In this document: positions 16,075 through 25,436 of the stretch, piece by piece
How positions within the stretch are numbered: position 1 is the first letter of the stretch
How the letters are laid out: each line of letters starts with the position of its first letter
Assembly (NCBI GenBank): GCA_963732905.1
Contig: CAVTBM010000009.1
Location: forward strand, 1 to 64,000
DNA: 64,000 bases
Reading direction: 5' to 3'
From: DASQZK01 sp963732905
GTDB taxonomy: Bacteria > Bacteroidota > Bacteroidia > Bacteroidales > GCA-2748055
Notes under the pieces: model-generated
The model's input: the letters and a program-made list of their open reading frames with translations, nothing else
Told to the model about the DNA's origin: nothing
The model's database searches: none
Program-made: the position numbers and the translations under genes

Positions 16075-16959
16075 TTACTTGAACGTATATCCGGCCGGGA
16101 CAATCAGAGGATCCTGTGAATTCGGAGGCAGCGAGCCTACTTGTGTCCAGGTATTATCGCTATTCGCGAAGACGATCCGAATCGTTTGTCCGAGTGCCGG
16201 TGACGTAAACATCTCTCTTAACATCGAGAACTCGACAACCTTATTGTTATCGACAGTAACATAATCGGATTTTTCATAAATGGCATTGCTGGCAATGAAG
16301 GGTTCCCAGGGCCAATCGGAATCAGGTCCGGTAGCTGACTGCAGGCTGGATGAAGGATCGGTACCTTCCCAGGCCACCATGACGGCCTCCATCAGGTATT
16401 CTATACCTGGCGTTTCGTAGTAACTCCAGTAGTCCCAGCCTGTTGAGCCGCTATTATCGGCATCGATATAAACCTGAATGACTTCACCCAGATTTGCTGT
16501 TCCCTTGATGTAGAAATAGAGGAACTGATCGCTGTTGGTCACTTTGGCTTCCATTAAGGTTCCTCCTTCACCATCCGGATAGGAATAATAATCCGGTACA
16601 TCAGTCCAGTCGCTGAAATCCCCATCAATAGCAATCGGTTCCGAACTTGCCACTGTGACGTCATACGTTGCAGTGCTCGTTCCGCCGGCGCCTTTGGATG
16701 TTAAGGTTACCGAATAGGTTCCATAATCTGCATAGGTATGTGTCGGTGATTTCTCGGTGGATGTTTCGCCATCCCCAAAGTCCCACGAATAACTCGTTGC
16801 ATTGGTTGAAATATTGGTAAAGCTGACATCCATATCGCTCACTTCGAACGCAAAATCAGCAACCGGTTTTGGTTCGTCTTTCTTACACGCCGATAAAGAA
16901 GCGATAAGTCCTATCGCCAGGTATAAGAAGTGTTTGTTAATCCTTTGTTTCTTGTTCAT
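16075..16959 (-). CDS. Surface lipoprotein with PKD and CBM9-like domains
   Basis: A 294-residue lipoprotein starting at the ATG three codons into the open frame (MNKKQRINKHFLYLAIGLIA), with lipidation cysteine 25 in SLSAC. A PKD domain covers about residues 30-103, with the signature SYSWDFGDGETS. A CBM9-like domain covers about 108-294, opening with AIDGDFSDW and containing VYIDADNSGSTGWDYW, closely related to the module in the large DUF4832 protein next door. It lies directly behind the SusD gene, where surface glycan-binding (SusE/F-like) proteins are usual. Binding a glycan and passing it to SusCD is the likely role. Confidence 0.82.
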   Translation of the reverse strand: MNKKQRINKHFLYLAIGLIASLSACKKDEPKPVADFAFEVSDMDVSFTNISTNATSYSWDFGDGETSTEKSPTHTYADYGTYSVTLTSKGAGGTSTATYDVTVASSEPIAIDGDFSDWTDVPDYYSYPDGEGGTLMEAKVTNSDQFLYFYIKGTANLGEVIQVYIDADNSGSTGWDYWSYYETPGIEYLMEAVMVAWEGTDPSSSLQSATGPDSDWPWEPFIASNAIYEKSDYVTVDNNKVVEFSMLREMFTSPALGQTIRIVFANSDNTWTQVGSLPPNSQDPLIVPAGYTFK

Positions 16960-16990
16960 GATGATCACAATTTTAAGTTAGTAAAAATAT

Positions 16991-18490
16991 TTAGTCGTTT
17001 TGCTTGCAAAGCGGGTTATAAATAACTTCATTCAACGGAATGAAATAGATTTGTCTGGGTCCATTGTAGGGATAGATATCCGTTTGTCCATCCACGTTCT
17101 GCCCGGAAGGATAGCTTCGGTTCAGATCGATTTTATTTCTCATGAGGTCGTCCCTGCGTTGTCCTTCAAACGACAATTCCAGTCGTCTTTCTGCCAGGAC
17201 GGCATCGAGAACACTCGAATATCCGTGTTCACTTGTAATGTTGCCGGAAGTTACCAGTGCATTGCCGGTGAGTCCGGCCCGTGCACGGATCGTATTCACA
17301 TCGGCAAGGGCATCGATATCGTCCGACAAGTGGGCATACGCTTCAGCCCTGTTCAGGTATAATTCGGAAAGCCTGATATATGCCGGGGATGATAATGTGG
17401 GGATACCATTCTGATTTGAGAATTTATTCATATACAGCATTGAGAAGGTCGTTCCCGGATATTTCGAGACATTTCCGGAGCCATTAAATACCGTATCGAT
17501 AAACTGGTTCCGGATATCTTCGGGGTACTTGGAAATCAGGTCCAGGTATGGTTGCGAGGGATAGACCTCACCCCAGCCGGAACCATTACCATTGTACATG
17601 GAACCGAGGGAAGCCTCTCCCACATCTTCATCATTGCTGTAATAAATGATAAACAGGTCTTCTTTCGACTGGGGTGTATTCCAGAAGGAAGCCATATATG
17701 ATTCTCTTGGTTCCAGTTGAAACGGGCTGTTATCGATGACATCGGTGGCGTAATAGACAACAGAGTCATACTGTTCTGTAAAAAGATAAGCCCGGGACAG
17801 AAGGCCTTCAGCAGCCCACTTGTTTCCGTATTTTTTTGCCTCGGTCAGATCTCCTGCATTCCTCATGGTCATCAGCTCGGTTGATTTCCGCAGATCGGAA
17901 ATGATCTGTTTGTAGGTATCCCCCACAGTGGCCCTGGCTTTATTGTCTTCTTCAGTGAGACTTGTCCTTAACAGAATACCGGGTTGATCTGTTCCCATGG
18001 ATGGAGGGAAGGAAAAAATCCTGGCCATGTCGAAGAATACCATGGCGCGGTAGAAGTATGCCTCACCAACATATTGTTTTAACTCAGCGTTTGAGGACTC
18101 GTCAATCTTGACTTTGTCGATGATGCTGTTTGCTTCCAGGATGATCTTATAGCCCATATACCATAAATAGGATGTATTTAACTGGTCGGGAATATGTTGA
18201 AAGTTAAAAGAATACCACAGGTTATCCGTCGTACTCTTCACGATCAGTACATCATCCGAGGGGAATTCGGTCAGCTGAAACAAGTGCCGGACGTACATAT
18301 TCCTGGGGTCATCCGTCAGCTGCTGTTTCATCATCATCAGGCAACCATTGGCCATTCCCTTTGTGCCGTCGGCGGTCGCAACCAGCGATTCGGCAGTGAT
18401 ATCGTTATAGGGAACCAGATCCAGTTCGCAACTGTTGAAGAGAGTCAGAACCGGGATCAGGAGAATATATTTCAGAGTGGAATATTTCAT
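16991..18490 (-). CDS. SusD/RagB-family nutrient-binding lipoprotein
   Basis: A 499-residue outer-membrane lipoprotein with lipidation cysteine 21 (LTLFNSCELDLVPYNDIT). The N-terminal TPR-like helices and the second family block (YGNKWAAEGLLSRAYLFTEQ, about 223-242) are typical. The C-terminal block contains LAERRLELSFEGQRRDDLMR (about 431-450) and ends with FIPLNEVIYNPLCKQND, the standard SusD tail. SusD forms a lid over the SusC barrel and captures glycan. It lies 18 bases after the SusC gene in the same operon. The glycan cannot be told from sequence. Confidence 0.95.
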   Translation of the reverse strand: MKYSTLKYILLIPVLTLFNSCELDLVPYNDITAESLVATADGTKGMANGCLMMMKQQLTDDPRNMYVRHLFQLTEFPSDDVLIVKSTTDNLWYSFNFQHIPDQLNTSYLWYMGYKIILEANSIIDKVKIDESSNAELKQYVGEAYFYRAMVFFDMARIFSFPPSMGTDQPGILLRTSLTEEDNKARATVGDTYKQIISDLRKSTELMTMRNAGDLTEAKKYGNKWAAEGLLSRAYLFTEQYDSVVYYATDVIDNSPFQLEPRESYMASFWNTPQSKEDLFIIYYSNDEDVGEASLGSMYNGNGSGWGEVYPSQPYLDLISKYPEDIRNQFIDTVFNGSGNVSKYPGTTFSMLYMNKFSNQNGIPTLSSPAYIRLSELYLNRAEAYAHLSDDIDALADVNTIRARAGLTGNALVTSGNITSEHGYSSVLDAVLAERRLELSFEGQRRDDLMRNKIDLNRSYPSGQNVDGQTDIYPYNGPRQIYFIPLNEVIYNPLCKQND

Positions 18491-18508
18491 TGCAGTGACT
18501 GTTTAAGG

Positions 18509-21500
18509 TTAAAATCTGATTTGGATACCAGCGATATACTGTCTGTTTATCGGATATTTGAATGAGGAAATACCAGGGAGTAAATAGCTGGTATTATACA
18601 AAGGGATATCAGGATCCATGCCGGTGAATTTCGTCCAGGTTTTGAGATTATCGCCCGACAGGCTTAAGGTAAGATTGTTAAGGCCGATCTTTTTTGCAAA
18701 GGATGCCGGTATCTCATAGCTAAGGGTGACATTCCTGAGGCGCAGGTAGCTGCCGTCCTCAAGAAAACGCGATGAATATTCATGTGCATTGTTGTTCCCT
18801 CCGATCATCGGTTTTGGATGTGTGGCATGGTCGCCGGGTTTTTGCCACCTCGACATACCATCCTGTAGTTTGAATGCATTGACGTTGGTATTCGCCCCGT
18901 CATTATCGAGTTCCTGACGGGTATAATTATAGACTTTATTCCCATAAACATAGGAGAATGATGCGTATAATGAAAAGCCCTTATATTTCAGGGACGTTCC
19001 GAATCCGCCGGAAAATTTTGGAAACGGAGAGCCTAAATTTTCAAAGGTTGCATCATTGTAGACGGATGTAACTTCCTTCCCTGCGTCCGTGACTTTTTCC
19101 CACATCGGTGTTCCGTCATCCGGATTGACACCGAGCCATTTCGGCATATACCAGTCGAAAGCGGATTTTCCCGGGATAAGGATCTGGAATCCAGGTCCGG
19201 AGTTCGTGACCACGATGGTGTCGATCCCTGCCTTATCGGATAGTTTCACAAGGTCGTTGTGGTTGGCGGAAATATTGAAATTGATCGTCCAGGTCAGGTC
19301 TTTGGTTGAAATCGCGGTGGCATTCACCGTTAATTCAACGCCGCTGTTCCTGATCTCACCCACATTTTTCCATTGGAAGTCAAATCCTTTTGAGGCAGGC
19401 AAAGGATCCCGGAAAAGGAGGTTTTTGACAAGCGTGTTATAATAATCAAAATTCACCTCCACCTTTCGCAAAAATCCAAAGTCGACACCCATGTCCAGTG
19501 GATAGCTCGTTTCCCAGGTCAGGTTATAGTTCCCTATATTCGACGGGTAATATGCCGTCTGGCTGTTGTAAATATTCCCTCCTGAATACGCCGGGAAATA
19601 AGGGTAATAAGTGTTTCCCGGGAAGGTTTCGTTTCCGGAAGATCCATAACTTCCCCTTAATTTGAGGTAGTTGATGACATTATTGGATTTCATGAAGGGT
19701 TCATTGCTGATCAGCCATGATGCTGAGGAGGTAAAGAAGTTGGCATATTTGGAATCGGGCGAAAATTTCGATGAGCCGTCCCTTCGTGCGGAAACGGTGA
19801 CAAAATATTTCTTTTTGAAATCATAATTGACTTGCGAGAGCATGGAGAAGCCGGCTGATTCAGCTTTGAAGCCAACCGGCTTTTCAACCGAACCGGCAAC
19901 TCCGATCACTTCCTGTCCCGGCAAAATACCGGTGGCATTTCCTCCAAAATCCGATTCAACCATATATTTCCCGCCTTCTACGCCTGCCAGGCCGCTGATG
20001 CTGTGAACTCCGAATGTCTTATCGAACTTCAGAAGAGAGGTATTAGAATACGACATGTCGAAGGAGACGGAATTCATGATGCGGCCGTTTACCGATGCCC
20101 CTTCATACGACAGGGGGGACTCGATTTCCTCATATTTTCCATGGCTGGTTGACAATGAAGTCCGGGAATCAATTTTCAGCCAGGAAGTGAGCCTGTAATT
20201 CAGCGAGAAGCTTCCAAATCCGTTCACTCCGAAATTATCATATTTGTTATATTGTAAGGAATGGTAGGGATTGTTTGTCACATTGGAGTACCATCCGGCC
20301 TTCTTGATATCGTAAACAGGATCACCGTTATCATCATAGGGAAGGTCCCAGGGCATCAGTCTGAAGGCTCCCTCCGCCAGCGTCCAGTGGGGGTAGCGGG
20401 ATTTGTTGAATTCGCCGGAGATGTTCGTCGTGATCGTAAGACGATCGGTGAGCAGATACCTGACTTTTGACCTGACGCTGAGTCTCTTATAGTTTGTGGT
20501 AATCAGGGTTCCATTGTCATCCATCAGATCGACCGACAGGTAGTAATTCGTTTTCTCTCCGCCTCCGGAAGCTGAAAAATAAGCCGTCGTAATGTCAGAT
20601 TGCTTATAGGTGTTTCCAATCCAGTCGTAATCCCGGGCCAATAATGTTTTCGGCCGGATGGTCGCGAACAGGGTGGGAGAGTATATCATCTTCTGATAGC
20701 TGTAAAGTTCCCGGCTGTTCATAACCTGAAAGTTTCCGAATTCAGGTCGTTTGATGCCTCGGGTTATTTTGGCGGTGATTTCTCCTTTGGCGCTGTTCCC
20801 GCTTTTTGTTGTGATAAGGATAACTCCTGATGCAGCCTGTGAACCATATAATCCTGTTGCGCCGGCATCTTTAAGGATCGAAACACTCTCGATGTCGTTG
20901 GGATTATATGTTCCCCCGATAACGCCATCTACGACAACCAGGGGGGTCTGGGGTGAAAAGATAGAACCGACGCCCCTGATCCGGATATCTCCGGCCTGGC
21001 CGGGTTGACCGCTCGCCGTTTGCACCTGGACCCCTGCAACCTTTCCGGTCAGCATGTCGGTTACGCTGTTGACCGTCACCTTGTCGATCTCATCGGCTTT
21101 CAGAAAGGCCACGGCACTTGATATCTCCGTTTTTGCCTTCTCAGAATAGGCGGTGACGATGACCTCGTCCAGATTGAGCAGGTCTGTTTCCATGGAAAGA
21201 TCGAAAACGGCCTGTGTCCCGACTGTCATGGTCAGGCTTTTGTAGCCGACAAATGAATAAATGAGGACATCTTTGGGTCCGGAAACATCGATGGAATATT
21301 TACCATCCAGGTCCGTCACCGTTCCGTTACCCGTTGTTTTATCGATGACCGTAACGCCAAGCATCGGTTCCCCGTTTTCATCCAGGATGGTTCCTGTCAC
21401 TTTATGGGGCTGATTCTGAACAGGCGAAGAAACCGGGGTCAGAACAATGACATGGTTATCCAGAACCTGGTAGGTAATACCGGAATTGGCAAGAAGCTGA

Positions 21501-21796
21501 TCGAGAATTGTCCCGACCTTCTTGTCGGTCACCTTCAGGCTGACCATCTTATTCAGATCGGTTAACTCGTCGTTGTAAAAGAAGCGGTAATCACTTTCCT
21601 TTTCGATAAGTTTAAGGGTCTCCCTGAATGACACCTGGTCAACAGAAAGACTCAGCCGTGTGTCCTGAGAATACACAGATGCAGAAACCTCTAAGACGGA
21701 AAGTAACATGATAAGGAACGTCAGTTTCATAGTTAGTAGAAATTTACCGGATCCTATATTGAAAATAAAAGGATACCAGGATGAGTTTTTTTTCAT
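18509..21796 (-). CDS. SusC/RagA-family TonB-dependent transporter with STN domain
   Basis: A 1095-residue outer-membrane receptor, long because it carries a signalling (STN) domain at about residues 60-110 (LIEKESDYRFFYNDELTDL). A carboxypeptidase-regulatory-like domain (about 132-210, VTGTILDENGEPMLGV) and the plug (about 215-335, with VVDGVIGGTYNPNDIESVSI) follow, then the 22-strand barrel ending in INRQYIAGIQIRF. The STN domain implies direct signalling to the FecR protein encoded upstream. The leader is long; a second start at residue 23 (MKLTFLIMLL) would shorten it. It pairs with the adjacent SusD to import an oligosaccharide. Confidence 0.95.
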   Translation of the reverse strand: MKKNSSWYPFIFNIGSGKFLLTMKLTFLIMLLSVLEVSASVYSQDTRLSLSVDQVSFRETLKLIEKESDYRFFYNDELTDLNKMVSLKVTDKKVGTILDQLLANSGITYQVLDNHVIVLTPVSSPVQNQPHKVTGTILDENGEPMLGVTVIDKTTGNGTVTDLDGKYSIDVSGPKDVLIYSFVGYKSLTMTVGTQAVFDLSMETDLLNLDEVIVTAYSEKAKTEISSAVAFLKADEIDKVTVNSVTDMLTGKVAGVQVQTASGQPGQAGDIRIRGVGSIFSPQTPLVVVDGVIGGTYNPNDIESVSILKDAGATGLYGSQAASGVILITTKSGNSAKGEITAKITRGIKRPEFGNFQVMNSRELYSYQKMIYSPTLFATIRPKTLLARDYDWIGNTYKQSDITTAYFSASGGGEKTNYYLSVDLMDDNGTLITTNYKRLSVRSKVRYLLTDRLTITTNISGEFNKSRYPHWTLAEGAFRLMPWDLPYDDNGDPVYDIKKAGWYSNVTNNPYHSLQYNKYDNFGVNGFGSFSLNYRLTSWLKIDSRTSLSTSHGKYEEIESPLSYEGASVNGRIMNSVSFDMSYSNTSLLKFDKTFGVHSISGLAGVEGGKYMVESDFGGNATGILPGQEVIGVAGSVEKPVGFKAESAGFSMLSQVNYDFKKKYFVTVSARRDGSSKFSPDSKYANFFTSSASWLISNEPFMKSNNVINYLKLRGSYGSSGNETFPGNTYYPYFPAYSGGNIYNSQTAYYPSNIGNYNLTWETSYPLDMGVDFGFLRKVEVNFDYYNTLVKNLLFRDPLPASKGFDFQWKNVGEIRNSGVELTVNATAISTKDLTWTINFNISANHNDLVKLSDKAGIDTIVVTNSGPGFQILIPGKSAFDWYMPKWLGVNPDDGTPMWEKVTDAGKEVTSVYNDATFENLGSPFPKFSGGFGTSLKYKGFSLYASFSYVYGNKVYNYTRQELDNDGANTNVNAFKLQDGMSRWQKPGDHATHPKPMIGGNNNAHEYSSRFLEDGSYLRLRNVTLSYEIPASFAKKIGLNNLTLSLSGDNLKTWTKFTGMDPDIPLYNTSYLLPGISSFKYPINRQYIAGIQIRF

Positions 21797-21867
21797 AGTT
21801 TTGTAGTGTTTAGTTCAAAATAAATTGACTAAGGTATTCTATGCAACAGAATGTCTTAGCTTGATTT

Positions 21868-21896
21868 AACCGGGGCTCTGAAGTCCCGGTTTTTTT
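21868..21896 (+). terminator. Hairpin with T-run between the fecR-like and susC-like genes
   Basis: AACCGGG (21868-21874) pairs with CCCGGTT (21885-21891) around a 10-base loop, followed by a T-run through 21896. It has intrinsic-terminator form on the plus strand, where no gene is present. On the minus strand, which carries the operon, the same stem follows an A-run, so it may partly separate sigma/fecR from susCD transcription. Confidence 0.35.
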
Positions 21897-21943
21897 AGCC
21901 TGGTTTTTCTTCTAATCTCATCTTCTTATATTTATTCTGAAAG

Positions 21944-23092
21944 TCATCTCTTCAGCAGTTTGGAATATTTCTTCTGGAGATCAGGGTCAAGATCCCAGGT
22001 CACTTCTCCTACATCAACGGTATACTTCAGAGGAGTGGTCAGAACAAGGATCCGTAGAACCTGTTCGAGAGTTTCATTTCTCAGCGTTCCCGTAAATTTG
22101 TAATTCTTAAGGTCATTGGAATCAATGATGATCCTGGTATTGAACCGGCGCTCAAGTTGTTTTGCAAGATCATCCAGTGTGATGCCTTCGATTACCCACG
22201 TATCGTCTTTCCAGGAAGTGTATAAGAGAGTTTTTACATTCTGTTTCACCTGGATATGATCCCCGGGATTCTTTGTCGAAACCGGACTGGGCTTCGAAGG
22301 TGTTATTTTTTCCTGCTTCTTTTCCTGCACGATGCCCGTACGTACACTCCTTTCCCTGATGAAATAGGTCAGGTTTTCTTTTTGCTTAAGATGGTATTCC
22401 GCCGGAGTCCCGTTTGTATCGTTCGTACTGACCACGATATTTCCCTTGACCAGTGTGGTTGAAACGGTCTTCTCATCGGGATAGGCGTCGACGTTGAATT
22501 CTGTACCATAGGCTTTGACCGTCAGGTGGGGGGTTCGGACGATGAACGGTTTCTTCTCATTGGTTGTGACATTGAAATAGGCTTCCCCAATAAGGTCTAC
22601 GATCCGGTCATCCTTGTTGAAATCGGTAGTGTAGCTAATTTTACTTTTGGCATTGATCCAGACCTTGCTTCCGTCGGGCAGGGTGACCAGAGATTTTGAA
22701 CCGGGAGGGGACGAAATTTCGCATATTTCAGGTTTTCCGGCTTTACCATAGTTCGTTGTGACATACCATCCGAACATGCTGCCAACCGACAGGAGAAGGA
22801 TGATTGCGGCTGCATAGCGAATAAATCCGTTGATCCTCCGGTTTAACTTCAACGAACGTTCCCTTGACTTTCTCCAGTTCACAAACCACCGGGCCTTCCT
22901 GACAGCCTTAGCTGCATCATAATTTTCAGCTTTAATGTAAACGGCAGAAGCAAGCCATATGTCTCTTACAGAGTTGAATAAAAGAGAATTTTCTTCTGAA
23001 GCATCAATCCACTCTTCGAGTGAACCAATTTCATCGTTGCTGATCTGACCATTGAGAAACCGGATAATTGTCTCTTCATTCATCTCATTCAT
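21944..23092 (-). CDS. FecR-family anti-sigma factor
   Basis: A 382-residue single-pass inner-membrane protein. The cytoplasmic N-terminus (about 1-85) binds the sigma factor, a helix at about 92-111 (YAAAIILLLSVGSMFGWYV) crosses the membrane, the FecR domain covers about 125-225 (LPDGSKVWINAKSKISY), and a DUF4974 domain near 302-370 contains LDDLAKQLERRFNTRIIID. When the STN domain of the SusC protein reports substrate, FecR releases the ECF sigma factor. An ATG three codons in is an alternative start. It lies 158 bases after the sigma gene, the standard order of this switch. Confidence 0.93.
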   Translation of the reverse strand: MNEMNEETIIRFLNGQISNDEIGSLEEWIDASEENSLLFNSVRDIWLASAVYIKAENYDAAKAVRKARWFVNWRKSRERSLKLNRRINGFIRYAAAIILLLSVGSMFGWYVTTNYGKAGKPEICEISSPPGSKSLVTLPDGSKVWINAKSKISYTTDFNKDDRIVDLIGEAYFNVTTNEKKPFIVRTPHLTVKAYGTEFNVDAYPDEKTVSTTLVKGNIVVSTNDTNGTPAEYHLKQKENLTYFIRERSVRTGIVQEKKQEKITPSKPSPVSTKNPGDHIQVKQNVKTLLYTSWKDDTWVIEGITLDDLAKQLERRFNTRIIIDSNDLKNYKFTGTLRNETLEQVLRILVLTTPLKYTVDVGEVTWDLDPDLQKKYSKLLKR

Positions 23093-23250
23093 AACAAATC
23101 AATTCATAAATACATTTGAAATTCAAGCTCATCGTTTATGTCATTCCGGGACTTTTCGCTAATAGTAATTCCTTAACTTATAACCTGATTTTCGATAAAA
23201 CCATCTGTAAGACATCTCCCGGCATCATGGAGGGTGACAAGGGACACGGA

Positions 23251-23820
23251 TTATTTTTGAAAAGATTCCCTGAGTTTCGCCAGGGCCCTTTTCATCTGGG
23301 TTTTCACGGTATTGACCGAGATATTTAATTTTTCGGCAATTTCAGAATAGCCGAGAAATTCGAACCTGCTGAGCATAAAAATTTCCCGGCATTGTTCGGG
23401 TAAGCTCCGGAGTGCGGCATTAAACCGTGTCTCCATTTCGGAGGCGTACAGTTTTTCCAGGAAACCGGGATCCATGTGTTTTACCATTATCTCGTTGCGA
23501 TGGAGAATCTGATCCGCAACTTTTTTCAAAGTTTTCCTGAAGGCTTCTGTTTCCTTTAGTGAATTAATGCAGTTATTATGCACTGCCCTGAACAGATAGG
23601 AACGGAAGGAACCGTTAATTTGCAGGGTTGTTCTGTTTTCCCAGATTTTTATGATGGTTTCATGAACGACATCCTCTGCCAACTCGCGGGATTTGAGAAA
23701 GAGAAAAGCATAATTGCAAAGCTGGGAGTAATATTCAGGATAGATCAGTTCAATAAAACTCTCATCATTTGCGGTGATGCGACTTCTGATCTCCTCCTCG
23801 ATATTGCTGCTGTCGAACAT
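23251..23820 (-). CDS. ECF RNA polymerase sigma factor (FecI-like, Bacteroidetes expansion family)
   Basis: A 189-residue sigma factor. Region 2 lies at about residues 25-90, with the -10 recognition segment LAEDVVHETIIKIWENRTTL. Region 4 lies at about 128-180, with the helix-turn-helix FLGYSEIAEKLNISVNTVKT. It should direct polymerase to the susCD operon once released by the FecR protein encoded downstream. It is the first gene of the minus-strand locus; the tandem-repeat array begins about 350 bases upstream of its start. Confidence 0.93.
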   Translation of the reverse strand: MFDSSNIEEEIRSRITANDESFIELIYPEYYSQLCNYAFLFLKSRELAEDVVHETIIKIWENRTTLQINGSFRSYLFRAVHNNCINSLKETEAFRKTLKKVADQILHRNEIMVKHMDPGFLEKLYASEMETRFNAALRSLPEQCREIFMLSRFEFLGYSEIAEKLNISVNTVKTQMKRALAKLRESFQK

Positions 23821-24174
23821 GGGAAACGGGTTAAATTTGAATCACTCCCAATCCTCTTAGCTTTCCTGTCAAATTATTACCGATGACACTACCGGGATTT
23901 CCGGCCGGCGGTGTGCGAACCTGAATCAGTTGATCCTCCGGCCTGCCCACAGGTTAGATAAACCGGTTACAAAATAATGAAATTATGCCAAATCCATTAC
24001 TAATGTCGACAAGATAGCTGAAAATACAAAATAGTTTTGTGGATTGAAAATAATTTTCTGTGATTTCTTTTTTGTTTTCTGATCGGATGAATATCCGGGT
24101 ATTTCCCATCTGGATATGAGGTTATGAAGATGTTAATTCGGTGGCACTCTTTCTAACTTTCTAACTTTCTAACT
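23821..24174. other. Intergenic region upstream of the sigma gene
   Basis: About 350 bases without a gene. It must hold the promoter of the minus-strand sigma gene, but I cannot point to a convincing TTTG/TAnnTTTG pair on that strand. Its right end has three CTAACTTT-like copies (about 24150-24175) that lead into the tandem array. Confidence 0.4.
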
Positions 24175-25348
24175 CCAGTTGCACACCCTACGGGGCGCCG
24201 GGGAACCCACACTATCAAATATTCTATCGCTCTCTGGCCCCGATGGGGCCTCCATTATCCTATAACTTATACTAAAATCTGTGTTAATCTGTGTAATCTG
24301 TGGTCAAACGGTCTCCAATATCCCATAATTCCAGTTGCACACCCTACGGGGCGCCGGGGAACCCACACTATCAAATATTCTATCGCTCTCTGGCCCCGAT
24401 GGGGCCTCCATTATCCTGTAACTTATACTAAAATCTGTGTTAATCTGTGTAATCTGTGGTCAAACGGTCTCCAATATCCCATAATTCCAGTTGCACACCC
24501 TACGGGGCGCCGGGGAACCCACACTATCAAATATTCTATCGCTCTCTGGCCCCGATGGGGCCTCCATTATCCTATAACTTATACTAAAATCTGTGTTAAT
24601 CTGTGTAATCTGTGGTCAAACGGTCTCCAATATCCCATAATTCCAGTTGCACACCCTACGGGGCGCCGGGGAACCCACACTATCAAATATTCTATCGCTC
24701 TCTGGCCCCGATAGGGCCTCCATTATCCTGTAACTTATACTAAAATCTGTGTTAATCTGTGTAATCTGTGGTCAAACGGTCTCCAATATCCCATAATTCC
24801 AGTTGCACACCCTACGGGGCGCCGGGGAACCCACACTATCAAATATTCTATCGCTCTCTGGCCCCGATGGGGCCTCCATTATCCTATAACTTATACTAAA
24901 ATCTGTGTTAATCTGTGTAATCTGTGGTCAAACGGTCTCCAATATCCCATAATTCCAGTTGCACACCCTACGGGGCGCCGGGGAACCCACACTATCAAAT
25001 ATTCTATCGCTCTCTGGCCCCGATGGGGCCTCCATTATCCTATAACTTATACTAAAATCTGTGTTAATCTGTGTAATCTGTGGTCAAACGGTCTCCAATA
25101 TCCCATAATTCCAGTTGCACACCCTACGGGGCGCCGGGGAACCCACACTATCAAATATTCTATCGCTCTCTGGCCCCGATGGGGCCTCCATTATCCTGTA
25201 ACTTATACTAAAATCTGTGTTAATCTGTGTAATCTGTGGTCAAACGGTCTCCAATATCCCATAATTCCAGTTGCACACCCTACGGGGCGCCGGGGAACCC
25301 ACACTATCAAATATTCTATCGCTCTCTGGCCCCGATAGGGCCTCCATA
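24175..25348. repeat. Tandem array of a 156-base unit, about 7.5 copies
   Basis: Units begin at 24175, 24331, 24487, 24643, 24799, 24955, 25111 and 25267; the last is cut after about 82 bases. Spacing is exactly 156 bases and units differ at only one or two positions (GATGGGGCC or GATAGGGCC; CCTATAAC or CCTGTAAC). Each unit has two hairpin motifs, CACCCTACGGGGCG (imperfect) and GGCCCCGATGGGGCC (six paired bases, three-base loop), and a second part rich in ATCTGTGT-like words. Both array edges abut TAACTCCAG. There is no coding potential. Diverged single copies of the hairpin part lie at 58933-59010 and, inverted, at 59093-59172. Confidence 0.95.
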
Positions 25349-25436
25349 ACCCTCTAACTTCCTAACTCCAGAGCAAGCCGAATCCGGTTCACGAAATCTG
25401 CACGGTCTGGCATATCGGAATGATTAATTGCCGCTG

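Noticed and set aside
24175..25348. CRISPR array
   Set aside because: The repeating unit is 156 bases with no short repeat/unique spacer alternation, and there are no cas genes.
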